This document shows positions 26,323 to 34,805 of a DNA stretch of 64,000 nucleotides, piece by piece (position 1 is the stretch's first letter; each line of letters starts with the position of its first letter). The position numbers were made by a program, and so were the translations under genes. The notes under the pieces were generated by a model. It was not told the origin of the DNA and did not search any database. It saw only the letters and a program-made list of their open reading frames with translations. The stretch is from Xanthomonas rydalmerensis (lineage in GTDB: Bacteria > Pseudomonadota > Gammaproteobacteria > Xanthomonadales > Xanthomonadaceae), in assembly GCF_033170385.1 (NCBI RefSeq), contig NZ_CP126170.1, forward strand, positions 892,001-956,000, written 5' to 3'.

Positions 26323-28085
26323 GCCGGCGGCGCCGCGTCCAGGGTACGAGCGGGTGCCGCATGGCGCCCGGCTCGTGGCGCCTGCCTGCGGGCGCGCGCG
26401 CCGTGTTGCTGTTGTGCAGCCTCGGACTCGTCGCCGCAGGTTGCACGCGCGAGCCGTCGTCCGCGACGGCTCGCGCTCCTGCTGCCCCAGCCGCCACTGC
26501 TGCCCCAGCCGCCACTGCGGCGCCGGCCTCCGCCGCGCCTGCCGCCACGCTGCCGGCCAATGCACCGGTGCTGCGGGTTTGCGCCGATCCCGGCAACATG
26601 CCGTTGTCCGATCGCGCAGGCGAGGGGTTCCAGAACAAGATCGCGCAGGTGGTGGCCGCGGAGATGGGCCGGCGCCTGGAGTACGAATGGCGCAGCTATT
26701 ACCAGCGCGGCCTGGCGCGCAGCACGATCAACGCCGGGCGTTGCGACGTGCTGATGGACATGAACAGCGATTTCGAGATGGGCCTGCCCACGCGCCCGCT
26801 GTATCGCTCCACCTATGTGCTGGTCACCCGCAAGGGCCTGGCACTGCGCCCGGCCTCGCTGGACGATCCGGCGTTGAAGAAACTCAAGGTCGGCGTGTTC
26901 CAGAGTTCGCCGGCGCGGCAGGCGCTGTTCGACCATGGCGTGCAGGGCGAGGTGCAGTACCTGTTCTACGACTCGGCCAGCGCGCCGCAGGAGCATCCCG
27001 GCAAGCTCGCCGAGCAGGTCGCCGCCGGCAAGCTCGATGCCGCCGAATCCTGGGGCCCCGTGGCCGGCTACTACGCCGCGCGCGGCGGCCTCGGCGTGGT
27101 GCCGTTGAACGTCATCGACAACGAGGTGCTGGAGTATTCGATGGCGTGGGCGGTGTCGCGCAAGAACGCGGCACTGCGCGATGCGCTGAATGAGGCGATG
27201 CAGCGCAGCGCCGGCAAGATCGACGCGATCCTGCGCGACTACCACGTGCCGCTGGTGGCCTGCGCCGATTGCATCGTCGCCGGCGACCTGCGCTCGCACG
27301 GCCCCTATGCGGCGCCCGCCGACCAGGACGACACGCCGAGCGCGCAGGCCTCGTCGGACATGCTGGCGCAACTGCAGTTGCGCATCGCCGGCGGTGCCGA
27401 TCCCAACGAGGAACTGGCGCACGCGCTGGATGCCGGCGACGGCGTGCGCGTGGCCTGGCTGCTGCGCCATGGCGCCAGCGCCGACAAACCCAACCTGCTC
27501 GGCGAGCCGCCGCTGCAGCAGGCGATCCGCAACCAGGCGCCACTGCTGGTCGGCGAGCTGCTGGCGGCCGGTGCCAAGGTCGAAAGCCACGACAGCAGTG
27601 GCTGGACGCCGCTGATGAAGGCGGCCTGGTCCAACGACGGCAAGAGCGCCGCGCAGTTGCTGGCGCATGGCGCCAAGGTCGATGCGGTGTCCACCGATGG
27701 CTGGACGCCGCTGGACCTGGCGATCTCCTACGCCGATGCCGACCTGGTGCAGGCATTGCTCGACGCTGGCGCCAGCGTGCGTCGCGCCAACCCGGCCGGC
27801 TTCACTCCGGTGATGTTCGCGGTGGCGCGCAACGATCCGAAGATCCTCGACCTGCTGCTCAAGCGCGGCGCCGACGCCGACCGTGCGAACCGCGCCGGCG
27901 TCACGCCGTTGATGCTGGCCGCCGCGGCCGGGCGCGAGGACAGCGCCCGGCGCCTGCTCGCCGCCGGCGCCAGCGCCGATACGCGCGATGCCGATGGCAA
28001 GACCCCGGCGGCGCTGGCCCAGCAGCGCGGCAATGCCGAACTCGCCCACCTGCTGACGGAGGCCCAGCACAGACGCACGCAATGA
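26319..28085 (+). CDS. quinoprotein-associated periplasmic binding protein (XoxJ-like) fused to ankyrin repeats, lipoprotein
   Basis: The 588-aa product (or 574 aa from the ATG at 26361) has a lipobox (GLVAAGC) and an Ala/Pro linker. A SBP_bac_3-like domain covers about residues 85-315 (LRVCADPGNMPLSDRAGEGFQNKIAQ..., CDVLMDMNSDFEMGLPTRPLYRSTYVLV) and matches the binding-protein family found beside PQQ alcohol dehydrogenases (MxaJ/XoxJ type). About seven ankyrin repeats then run from about 350 to 583 (GWTPLMKAAWSNDGKSAAQLLAHGA and similar). XoxJ proteins are thought to help dehydrogenase maturation. The fused ankyrin part is unusual and may bind the enzyme. It overlaps the dehydrogenase gene by 4 nt. 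Confidence 0.88.
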   Translation: MSRRRRVQGTSGCRMAPGSWRLPAGARAVLLLCSLGLVAAGCTREPSSATARAPAAPAATAAPAATAAPASAAPAATLPANAPVLRVCADPGNMPLSDRAGEGFQNKIAQVVAAEMGRRLEYEWRSYYQRGLARSTINAGRCDVLMDMNSDFEMGLPTRPLYRSTYVLVTRKGLALRPASLDDPALKKLKVGVFQSSPARQALFDHGVQGEVQYLFYDSASAPQEHPGKLAEQVAAGKLDAAESWGPVAGYYAARGGLGVVPLNVIDNEVLEYSMAWAVSRKNAALRDALNEAMQRSAGKIDAILRDYHVPLVACADCIVAGDLRSHGPYAAPADQDDTPSAQASSDMLAQLQLRIAGGADPNEELAHALDAGDGVRVAWLLRHGASADKPNLLGEPPLQQAIRNQAPLLVGELLAAGAKVESHDSSGWTPLMKAAWSNDGKSAAQLLAHGAKVDAVSTDGWTPLDLAISYADADLVQALLDAGASVRRANPAGFTPVMFAVARNDPKILDLLLKRGADADRANRAGVTPLMLAAAAGREDSARRLLAAGASADTRDADGKTPAALAQQRGNAELAHLLTEAQHRRTQ

Positions 28086-28162
28086 CCGCTTCCTGTCGTC
28101 CCGCACATGCCGCTCGCGCGGCCTGCTCTTCCCATCGTGCATTCCGCAAAGGTGTTGTCCCC

Positions 28163-28726
28163 ATGCGTCCTGCTTCCATCCGTCGTCGCGCCGTCTCCGC
28201 GCTGCTGCCCCTGTCCCTGTTCGCCTCGCTCCTGCTGCTGGCCGCCTGCGGCAAGCAGGAAACGCCACCCGCGCCGGCGGCCACGCCTGCACCGGCCGCG
28301 CCTGCCGCGGCCTCCGCACCGGCGGCAGCCGCGCCCGCGCCCGCCGCCGCCGCACCGGCACCCGCTGCGGCGGTGACGCCGATTCCGAAGGGGCCGCCGG
28401 TCAAGGTCACCCCGGAGCTGGTCGCCGAAGGCAAGGCGATCTTCAACTCCGCCGGCTGCACCGCCTGCCACGGCGGCACCGGTGGTGGTGGCATGTGCCC
28501 GCCGCTGACCAACGATATCTGGGTGTATGGCAACGATGACGACACCTTGCGCGCGCTGATCACCGAAGGCACCGCCGGCATGACCGCGCACGGCAAGACC
28601 CGGATCGGCCACGAGAAGGTGGTCGGGCAGATGCCGCCGTTCGGGCCGGTGCTCAAGCCGGGCGATACCGAGAAGCTGCTGGCCTTCATCCATTCCATCA
28701 ACAAGACGGCAGGCGCCACGCAATGA
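28163..28726 (+). CDS. c-type cytochrome lipoprotein (XoxG-like electron acceptor)
   Basis: The 187-aa product has a lipobox (LLLLAAC) and a 45-residue Ala/Pro tether. A small class I cytochrome c domain with the heme site CTACH (Cys99, Cys102, His103) and a possible Met ligand in GQMPPFGP follows. The partly conserved ordering fits the dedicated acceptor of a PQQ alcohol dehydrogenase. An in-frame ATG at 28082 overlaps the previous stop (ATGA) and would add 27 residues; I prefer 28163 because it starts directly at the signal sequence. The next gene overlaps by 4 nt. Confidence 0.88.
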   Translation: MRPASIRRRAVSALLPLSLFASLLLLAACGKQETPPAPAATPAPAAPAAASAPAAAAPAPAAAAPAPAAAVTPIPKGPPVKVTPELVAEGKAIFNSAGCTACHGGTGGGGMCPPLTNDIWVYGNDDDTLRALITEGTAGMTAHGKTRIGHEKVVGQMPPFGPVLKPGDTEKLLAFIHSINKTAGATQ

Positions 28727-29736
28727 GGAACGCGTGGCGTCTGTCCGCCGTCGTCGCGCTGTCGCTGTTCGCCGCGGCCTGCCAGCGCACGTCGGCACCG
28801 GCCGCAGGCAACGATGCCGCGGCGCCCGCGCCTGCGACCAGCGCCGCGGCCCTGGCCTACGTGCCGAACCAGCGCAGCGGCACCATCTCGGTGATTGACA
28901 CCGGCAGCGATCGCGTGGTGCGCACGCTGTCGGCGCAGGGCCAGCTCGGCAAGCGTCTGCAGCAGGTGGTGCCGGGACCGGCCGGGCATCTGTACGTCAT
29001 CGACGCGCAGGGTCATCGCCTGCTGGAACTGGATACCGTGCAGGACCGCGTGCTGCGCAGCGTCGACATCGGCGAGAACGCCGAAGGCGTCGCCGTGGCG
29101 CCGGATGGCCGCCAGCTGGCGGTGTGCGTGGAAGGGCAGAACCAGGTGATGCTGATCGATCCGGCCAGTTTCGCGATCGGCGCGCACATCGCCACCCGCG
29201 GCCAGGCCCCGGAACATTGCGTCTACACCCCGGACGGCGCGCTGTTGCTGACCAGCAACGAAGGCTCCAACGACCTGGACGTGATCGACGTGAAGGCCGG
29301 TACCTCCACCGGCGTCATCGCCACCAGCGGGCATCCGCGCGGCATGGCGTTCGCGCCCGACGGCAAGACGGCCTATGTGGCGCAGGAAGCGGCCAACGTG
29401 GTCGACGTGATCGACCTGGCCGCACGCAAGCGCGTGGCCAGCATCCAGGCGGGGCAGCGTACCGCCGGCATCGCCATCGCCCGCGACGGCAGCCGCGTGT
29501 ACGCGTCCAACGGTGCCGGCACGGTCAGCGTGATCGACCCGGCCGCGCGCCGTGCGTTGGCGCAGATCCCGGTCGGGCAGCGCCCGTGGAATCCGGCGCT
29601 GAGTGCGGACGGCAAGAAGCTGTACGTGGCCAACGGCCGTTCCAACAGCGTCAGCGTGATCGACACGGCGGCGATGAAGGAGATCAAGCAGATCGCGGTG
29701 GGCGAGATGCCATGGGGTGTGGTCGTGGCGCAATGA
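28723..29736 (+). CDS. PQQ-catabolism-associated YVTN beta-propeller lipoprotein
   Basis: The 337-aa product has a lipobox (FAAAC). It is then almost entirely made of YVTN-type propeller repeats (LAYVPNQRSGTISVIDTGSDRVVRTL, VLRSVDIGENAEGVAVAPDGRQLAVCVEGQNQVMLID, TAYVAQEAANVVDVIDLAARKRVASI and others; about seven blades). Such proteins recur next to PQQ alcohol dehydrogenases, where they are known as PQQ-dependent catabolism-associated beta-propeller proteins. The role is unproven; scaffolding or folding of the dehydrogenase is plausible. The start overlaps the cytochrome gene by 4 nt. Confidence 0.88.
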   Translation: MRNAWRLSAVVALSLFAAACQRTSAPAAGNDAAAPAPATSAAALAYVPNQRSGTISVIDTGSDRVVRTLSAQGQLGKRLQQVVPGPAGHLYVIDAQGHRLLELDTVQDRVLRSVDIGENAEGVAVAPDGRQLAVCVEGQNQVMLIDPASFAIGAHIATRGQAPEHCVYTPDGALLLTSNEGSNDLDVIDVKAGTSTGVIATSGHPRGMAFAPDGKTAYVAQEAANVVDVIDLAARKRVASIQAGQRTAGIAIARDGSRVYASNGAGTVSVIDPAARRALAQIPVGQRPWNPALSADGKKLYVANGRSNSVSVIDTAAMKEIKQIAVGEMPWGVVVAQ

Positions 29737-29790
29737 CGTGAGGCGAGCGGCGCCAGCGGGCGCCGCGACGGGGAGGCGGGGAGAGCCGGA

Positions 29791-30900
29791 ATGAAGACGC
29801 GAGCCGCGGTCGCCTGGGCGGCGAACCAGCCGCTGGCCATCGAGGAGGTGGATCTGCAGCCGCCCAAGGCCGGCGAGGTGCTGGTGCGCATGGTCGCCAG
29901 CGGCATCTGCCACAGCGACGAGATCGCCTTGTCCGGCGTCGATGCCGAGGCGGCGTTCCCGGTGATCCTGGGCCAGGAAGGCGCCGGCGTGGTCGAGGAG
30001 ATCGGTATCGGCGTCAGCAGCGTGCGTCCGGGCGATCACGTGATCCCGCTGTACATGCCCGAATGCGGCGTGTGCAAGTACTGCCGTTCCAACCGCACCA
30101 ACCTGTGCCAGGCGATCCGCAGCAGCCAGGAGCGCGGGCTGATGCCCGACGGCAGCAGCCGCTTCTCGCTGCACGGGCGCCCGCTGCTGCACTACATGGG
30201 CACCAGCACCTTTGCCGAATACACCGTGCTGCCGGAGATCGCGGTGGCCAGGATCCATCCGGCCGCGCCGCTGGACAAGGTCTGCCTGCTCGGCTGCACG
30301 GTCACCACCGGCATCGGCGCGGTGCTCAACACCGCGCGGGTGCGTCCGGGCGAGAGCGTGGCGGTATTCGGGCTCGGCGGCATCGGCCTGTCGGTGGTGC
30401 AGGGCGCGGTGATGGCGCGCGCCGAACGCATCATCGTGGTCGACATCAACCGCGACAAGTTCCCGCTGGCGCGCGCGCTGGGCGCCACCGACTGCCTGGA
30501 CCCGAAGGATTTCGGCGCACCGGTGCAGCAGGTCATCGTCGACCTCACCGACGGCGGCGCGGACCACAGTTTCGCCTGCGTGGGCGATGTGCGCGCGATG
30601 CGCGCGGCGCTGGAGTGCTGCCACAAGGGCTGGGGCGAAAGCATCATCCTCGGCGTGGCGCCGAGCGCGCAGGAGATCAGCACCCGGCCGCTGCAACTGG
30701 TCACCGGCCGCGCCTGGCGCGGCAGCGCGTTCGGCGGGGTCAAGGGCCGCAGCGAATTGCCCGCGTACGCCGAGCGCTACCTGGCCGGCGAGATCCGCAT
30801 CGACGAACTGATCAGCGAAACCCTGCCGCTGGACCACATCAATCGCGGCTTCGAGACCATGCGCGCCGGCCGTGGCATCAAATCGATCGTTCTTTACTGA
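29791..30900 (+). CDS. zinc-dependent class III-like alcohol dehydrogenase (S-(hydroxymethyl)glutathione dehydrogenase family)
   Basis: This 369-aa MDR-fold enzyme has the catalytic-zinc Cys in SGICHSDE, structural zinc cysteines in CGVCKYCRSNRTNLC, the second catalytic Cys in LLGCTVTTGIG, the NAD site GLGGIGLSVVQGA and the glutathione-type loop RSSQERGLMPDGSSRFSLHGRPL. Class III enzymes oxidise the formaldehyde-glutathione adduct and long alcohols in the cytosol. One odd feature: the normally invariant GHEGAG, whose His binds the catalytic zinc, reads GQEGAG here (codon CAG). It sits 54 nt after the beta-propeller gene with a GGGGAGA ribosome-binding site, in the same operon. Confidence 0.88.
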   Translation: MKTRAAVAWAANQPLAIEEVDLQPPKAGEVLVRMVASGICHSDEIALSGVDAEAAFPVILGQEGAGVVEEIGIGVSSVRPGDHVIPLYMPECGVCKYCRSNRTNLCQAIRSSQERGLMPDGSSRFSLHGRPLLHYMGTSTFAEYTVLPEIAVARIHPAAPLDKVCLLGCTVTTGIGAVLNTARVRPGESVAVFGLGGIGLSVVQGAVMARAERIIVVDINRDKFPLARALGATDCLDPKDFGAPVQQVIVDLTDGGADHSFACVGDVRAMRAALECCHKGWGESIILGVAPSAQEISTRPLQLVTGRAWRGSAFGGVKGRSELPAYAERYLAGEIRIDELISETLPLDHINRGFETMRAGRGIKSIVLY

Positions 30901-30916
30901 CACGCAAGGAGTTGGC

Positions 30917-33313
30917 ATGACCCGCATCCACGGACGCAGCCTCCCGTCGGCAAACCTGCTCGCGCTGGCCGTCGCCACCGCCATCGGCCTGCTCGCCGCA
31001 CCCGCGCGCGCGCAAACCACGGTCAACGCCGACGATGCGCAGATCACCGCGCTGGACCGGGTCGAGGTCACCGCCACGCCGATTCCCGGCACGCTCATCG
31101 ATGCCGACCTGTTGCCGTACACGGTGCAGACCGCCAATGCCGACGACATCGCGCGTAGCCAGGCCGGCAACCTCACCGACTTCCTGCTGCGCGAGATGAA
31201 CGGCGTGGACACCAACGAGGTGCAGGGCAGCCCGTTCCAGACCGATCTGACCTTCCGCGGCTTCCGCGCCTCGGCGCTGCCGGGCGCCTCGCAGGGCGTG
31301 TCGGTGTACCTGGACGGCGTGCGCATGAACGAGCCGTTCGCCGACATCGTCAGTTGGGACATGATGCCGGAGGCGGCGATCCGCAGCGTGGCGCTGATGC
31401 CGGGTTCCAACCCGCTGTTCGGTCCCAACACGCTGGGCGGCGCGCTGGCCTTCACCACCCAGTCCGGCCTGACCGCACCGGGCGTGCGCGCCGACCTGTC
31501 GGTGGGCAGCGGCGCGCGCAAGCGCCTGGATGCGTCGTACGGCTACGCCGGCCGCGACGGCCTGCATGCCTTCGTCGCGGTCACCGGCTTCGACGAGAAC
31601 GGCTGGCGCGACGCCTCCGCCGGCCGCCTGGGCACCGTGTTCGGCAAGCTTGGCCGGCAGGGCGACAGCACGGACTGGGACGTGTCGCTGCTGCACGGGC
31701 GCAGCCGCCTGGTCGGCAATGGCCTGCTGCCCAGCCATCGCTACACCGACGATGGCACCGAGCCCGGGTTGTACGAGGCGGACCGCGCCGCGGTCTACAC
31801 CTCGCCGGACCTGACCCGCAACCGCAACACGCTGCTGACCGGGCAGTTCGACCATCGCTTCGACGAACGCACTGCGCTGCACCTGCTGGCCTACTACCGC
31901 CAGGGCCGCCGCGACACCGTCAATGGCGACATCAACGACGATTACGAGGCATTCGTCGACGACTGCGCCGACGGCTACGCCGCCGACGGCACGCCGCGGG
32001 ATGCGGGCTGCACGGTCTCGCGCGCCGATGCCGACGCGCTGCACAGCGGCGTGCTCAACACCACGCAGATGCGCCAGCACGCCGAGGGCCTGGCGCTGAA
32101 CTTCAGCCACCAGGCCGGCGCGCATGCGCTGAGCATCGGTGCCACCTACGACCGCAACCGCGTGCGCTACCGCCAGTACGAGCAGGACGCGTTCGTGCAG
32201 GACGACCGGTCGGTGGTCGCCGATCCGGGCGAGGAGCGGGCGTTCTTCTCCGGCGTCGACGGCCGCAGCAGCACCCTGGGCCTGTTCGCTGCCGATACCT
32301 GGGAACTGGGCGAGGCCACCCACCTCAACGCCGCGCTGCGCTGGAACCGCGTCGCCGTCGCCAATACCTTGTCCACCGGCGACGATGGCGTGCTGCCGCG
32401 CGAACGCTTCGTGTTCGCCAAGGCCAATCCCTCGCTGGGCATCACCCAGCGCCTGGGCAGCGGCTTCACCGCGTTCGCGTCGGCCTCGCAGAACAGCCGC
32501 GCGCCGACTGCGATCGAACTCGGCTGCGCCGACCCGGAACAACCGTGCCGGCTGCCGACCGGGCTGCAGGCCGACCCGCGCCTGGAGCAGATCGTCTCGC
32601 GCACCTACGAGGTCGGCCTGCGCTGGAATCCGTCGCCGGCGCAGACGCTGAACGCCTCGCTGTACCGCGCCGACAACCGCGACGACATCCTGTTCCTGCG
32701 CGCGCCCAATTCCCAGCAGGGCTATTTCGACAACGTCGGCCGTACCCGCTACCAGGGCGCCGACCTCAGCTACCGCGGCAGCCACGGCGCGCTGCGCTGG
32801 TTCGCTGGTTACAGCTATCTGGACGCCACCTACCGCAGTGCCGGCGAATTGCTGTCGGGCGAGCGCACGGTGACATTGCGTCCGGGCACGCGCATCGCCG
32901 GCCTGCCGCGCAGCACGCTGAAGCTGGGCATGGACTGGCAGGCGCTGGCGCAATTGTCGCTGGGCGCGGACCTGCGCGCGGTGTCGCGGCGCGTGGCCAG
33001 CGGCAACGAGGACGGCCTGGTCGAGGATCCCGAGGACGGCGAGGCGCCCGCGCGCCACGACCTGTCCACCGGCGGCTATGCCTTGCTCGACCTGCACGGC
33101 ACCTGGGAACTGGCCGACGGGTTGTCGCTGTACCTGCGGATCAACAACGTCTTCGACCGCCGCTATGAGACCTACGCGGCGATCGCCGAGGATCTGTTCC
33201 CGGGCGGCGCACTGGCACGCCCGCAGGACGCCGCGGTCGAAGACGGCCCCTCGCGCTTCGTCGCGCCTGGCGCCCCGCGGCAATACCAGGTCGGTTTGCG
33301 CTGGCGCTTCTAG
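30917..33313 (+). CDS. TonB-dependent outer-membrane receptor
   Basis: The 798-aa protein has a signal peptide (ANLLALAVATAIGLLAAPARA), a plug domain (RVEVTATPIPG, FRGFRASALPGASQGVSVYLDGVRMNEPFADIVSWDMMP, GPNTLGGALAF) and a 22-strand barrel ending in YQVGLRWRF with the terminal Phe. It is 16 nt behind the alcohol dehydrogenase gene with an AAGGAG ribosome-binding site and is the last gene of the PQQ operon. Lanthanide users import the metal with operon-linked TonB receptors, so uptake of a lanthanide complex is a reasonable guess. Import of PQQ or another substrate is equally open. Confidence 0.88.
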   Translation: MTRIHGRSLPSANLLALAVATAIGLLAAPARAQTTVNADDAQITALDRVEVTATPIPGTLIDADLLPYTVQTANADDIARSQAGNLTDFLLREMNGVDTNEVQGSPFQTDLTFRGFRASALPGASQGVSVYLDGVRMNEPFADIVSWDMMPEAAIRSVALMPGSNPLFGPNTLGGALAFTTQSGLTAPGVRADLSVGSGARKRLDASYGYAGRDGLHAFVAVTGFDENGWRDASAGRLGTVFGKLGRQGDSTDWDVSLLHGRSRLVGNGLLPSHRYTDDGTEPGLYEADRAAVYTSPDLTRNRNTLLTGQFDHRFDERTALHLLAYYRQGRRDTVNGDINDDYEAFVDDCADGYAADGTPRDAGCTVSRADADALHSGVLNTTQMRQHAEGLALNFSHQAGAHALSIGATYDRNRVRYRQYEQDAFVQDDRSVVADPGEERAFFSGVDGRSSTLGLFAADTWELGEATHLNAALRWNRVAVANTLSTGDDGVLPRERFVFAKANPSLGITQRLGSGFTAFASASQNSRAPTAIELGCADPEQPCRLPTGLQADPRLEQIVSRTYEVGLRWNPSPAQTLNASLYRADNRDDILFLRAPNSQQGYFDNVGRTRYQGADLSYRGSHGALRWFAGYSYLDATYRSAGELLSGERTVTLRPGTRIAGLPRSTLKLGMDWQALAQLSLGADLRAVSRRVASGNEDGLVEDPEDGEAPARHDLSTGGYALLDLHGTWELADGLSLYLRINNVFDRRYETYAAIAEDLFPGGALARPQDAAVEDGPSRFVAPGAPRQYQVGLRWRF

Positions 33314-33398
33314 CGCGCGTCGCGTGGTTGGCGTCGGCGCTGATGGACTTCGTGCCATTTGCCTTACCGTGGCCGCGAGCCGCTAGGCTCCGGTGACC

Positions 33399-33536
33399 GT
33401 CGCGGCTGAAGCCGCTCCTACAGGAAACGCTGCGCCGGTACCAAGCGCGAAACCCATGTAGGAGCGGCTTCAGCCGCGACCTCGGAGCCAGAACCTATCT
33501 GGCTCCGATAGCAGTCGGGACTGAAGTGCCTCCCAC
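33399..33536. repeat. REP cluster left of the IS110 element
   Basis: Inverted REP arms at 33399-33421 and 33458-33480 are followed by an imperfect hairpin (GGAGCCAGAACC/GGCTCC, 33484-33506). A diverged REP unit on the opposite strand follows (33514-33536, GTCGGGACTGAAGTGCC...). A related REP-hairpin unit lies on the other side of the element at 34806-34865. Confidence 0.8.
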
Positions 33537-33591
33537 AGGTTGTGTCGCCCAATCGATTCGCCGGCTGTTGTCGTAGATACCGTCTTACCCC

Positions 33592-34563
33592 CTAGCAGAC
33601 AAGACCCCTTTTCGGGTCGAACGCGGTGCCCGATTTGAGGACGCCATAGGCGAGGTGCAGGAGCTTGCGCATAGCGGCGCACACGATCTGCTTGCCGGCT
33701 TTGCCGCGTTCGCTTAGCCGCTGTTTCAGCGCCCGGATGACCGGGTTGTGGGTCATGGCCACCAGGGCCGGCATGAACAGGCCCGCGCGCAGGCGGGGCG
33801 AGCCGGTGCGCGAGATGCAGACATGGCCTTTGCGGTCGCCCGACTCCTGCAGGCACGGATTCAGGCCGGCGAAGGCGGTCACCGCCGAGGCATCGGCAAA
33901 GCGCCTCACATCGCCAAGCTCGGCCAGCATCAAGGCCGCACTGGTGTCGGCGATGCCCTGGATGCTCACCAGTAACTCGCGCTGCCCCCGCAAGGTCGGA
34001 TCCTGGTCGATATGGTCATCGATGGCCTGCTCGATCTGGGCAATGTGATGTTGCAGATCGGCCAGATGGACCTGGATCGAGTCCTTCACCTGGGCCGGAG
34101 CGACGTCCAGCCGGTTGTGCTCCATCTGCAGCATCTGTTGCAAGTCCTGGCGCCGGCGCACCAGTGCCTTGAGTTGCTTGAGCGCCGGCGGATCAGGGTG
34201 CCAACGGCGTAACTGCTCGCGGTGACGCAGGGCATAGCTGGCGATCAGCTTGGCATCGCTGCGATCGGTCTTGACCCGGCTGAGCTGGCTGCGTGCGTAC
34301 GCGGCCGTCTGCGCCGGGTTGAGCACGCACACCCGATAGCCTCGTGCGTGGAGGAACTCGGCCAGTGCCTGGTGGTAGGTGCCAGTGGCCTCCATGGCGA
34401 TCCAGCTATCGGGCTGCGCATGCGTCTGCAGCCATGCCTGCAGGGCCTGGAAGCCCTTGGCATCGTTGGACAACTTGGCCTTGGTACGGTGCTTGCCATT
34501 GGTCAGCTCGCTGGCCACATCGAAACTGCGTTTGGCGACGTCGATGCCGATGACGGGAGACAT
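33592..34563 (-). CDS. IS110 family transposase
   Basis: This 323-aa recombinase has the N-terminal DEDD domain with acidic residues in IGIDVAKRSFDV, AMEATGTY and KTDRSDAKLIA. A coiled-coil middle follows, and the C-terminal Transposase_20 domain has SIQGIADTSAALMLAELGD and AGLNPCLQESGDRKGHVCISRTGSPRLRAGLF, with the catalytic Ser in the SRTGS region. The frame is intact, so it may be active. I chose the ATG at 34563, preceded by GGAGGA. The family moves by RNA-guided recombination between an IS-encoded bridge RNA, donor and target; targets are often REP-like repeats. Confidence 0.93.
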   Translation of the reverse strand: MSPVIGIDVAKRSFDVASELTNGKHRTKAKLSNDAKGFQALQAWLQTHAQPDSWIAMEATGTYHQALAEFLHARGYRVCVLNPAQTAAYARSQLSRVKTDRSDAKLIASYALRHREQLRRWHPDPPALKQLKALVRRRQDLQQMLQMEHNRLDVAPAQVKDSIQVHLADLQHHIAQIEQAIDDHIDQDPTLRGQRELLVSIQGIADTSAALMLAELGDVRRFADASAVTAFAGLNPCLQESGDRKGHVCISRTGSPRLRAGLFMPALVAMTHNPVIRALKQRLSERGKAGKQIVCAAMRKLLHLAYGVLKSGTAFDPKRGLVC

Positions 34564-34770
34564 ACGCGATTCCTCCATCGTGTCAGGGTCATGATCGGCG
34601 CTGGGCCCGGTCCTGCCTTGTCGATGCGAGTTCACGCCGGGGGCGGACTCTGGATACCGTTCGGACCCACAAGGGCCAGCATGTGGAGAGGGGAGCCGAT
34701 CTACGATGCAAGCTCGAAGCTTCAGGAGCGACTGGACTTCCCACACCTCCTCCGATGATCAGTCGGAAGA
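34564..34770 (-). ncRNA. candidate IS110 bridge RNA region
   Basis: IS110-group elements encode their bridge RNA in the non-coding region upstream of the transposase gene. Here about 200 nt before the ATG contain no gene and show short complementary segments. One segment (CAGTCGCTCCTGAAG, minus strand near 34720) resembles the flanking REP sequence CTGAAGTCGCTCCT. Ends, structure and guide loops are not resolved by eye. Confidence 0.4.
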
Positions 34771-34805
34771 CATGACGCCTGTTTAAGGGCGCCAGGTCCA
34801 GATAC

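Larger units (their letters stand above)
33541..34805 (-). mobile_element. IS110-family insertion sequence (approximate ends)
   Basis: A complete IS110-type transposase gene (33592-34563, minus strand) has a short tail and a non-coding upstream stretch of over 200 nt, the layout of the IS110 group. These elements lack terminal inverted repeats, so ends cannot be read exactly from one copy. I bound it by the REP sequences at 33536 and 34806. It separates the TonB receptor gene from the sigma-54 activator gene. Confidence 0.6.

Noticed and set aside
27901..31521. Very long open frame (1206 codons) on the minus strand opposite the cytochrome, propeller, zinc-ADH and TonB genes
   Set aside because: It is antisense to well-supported genes in high-GC DNA, is low-complexity (Ala/Arg/His rich) and has no family motif.
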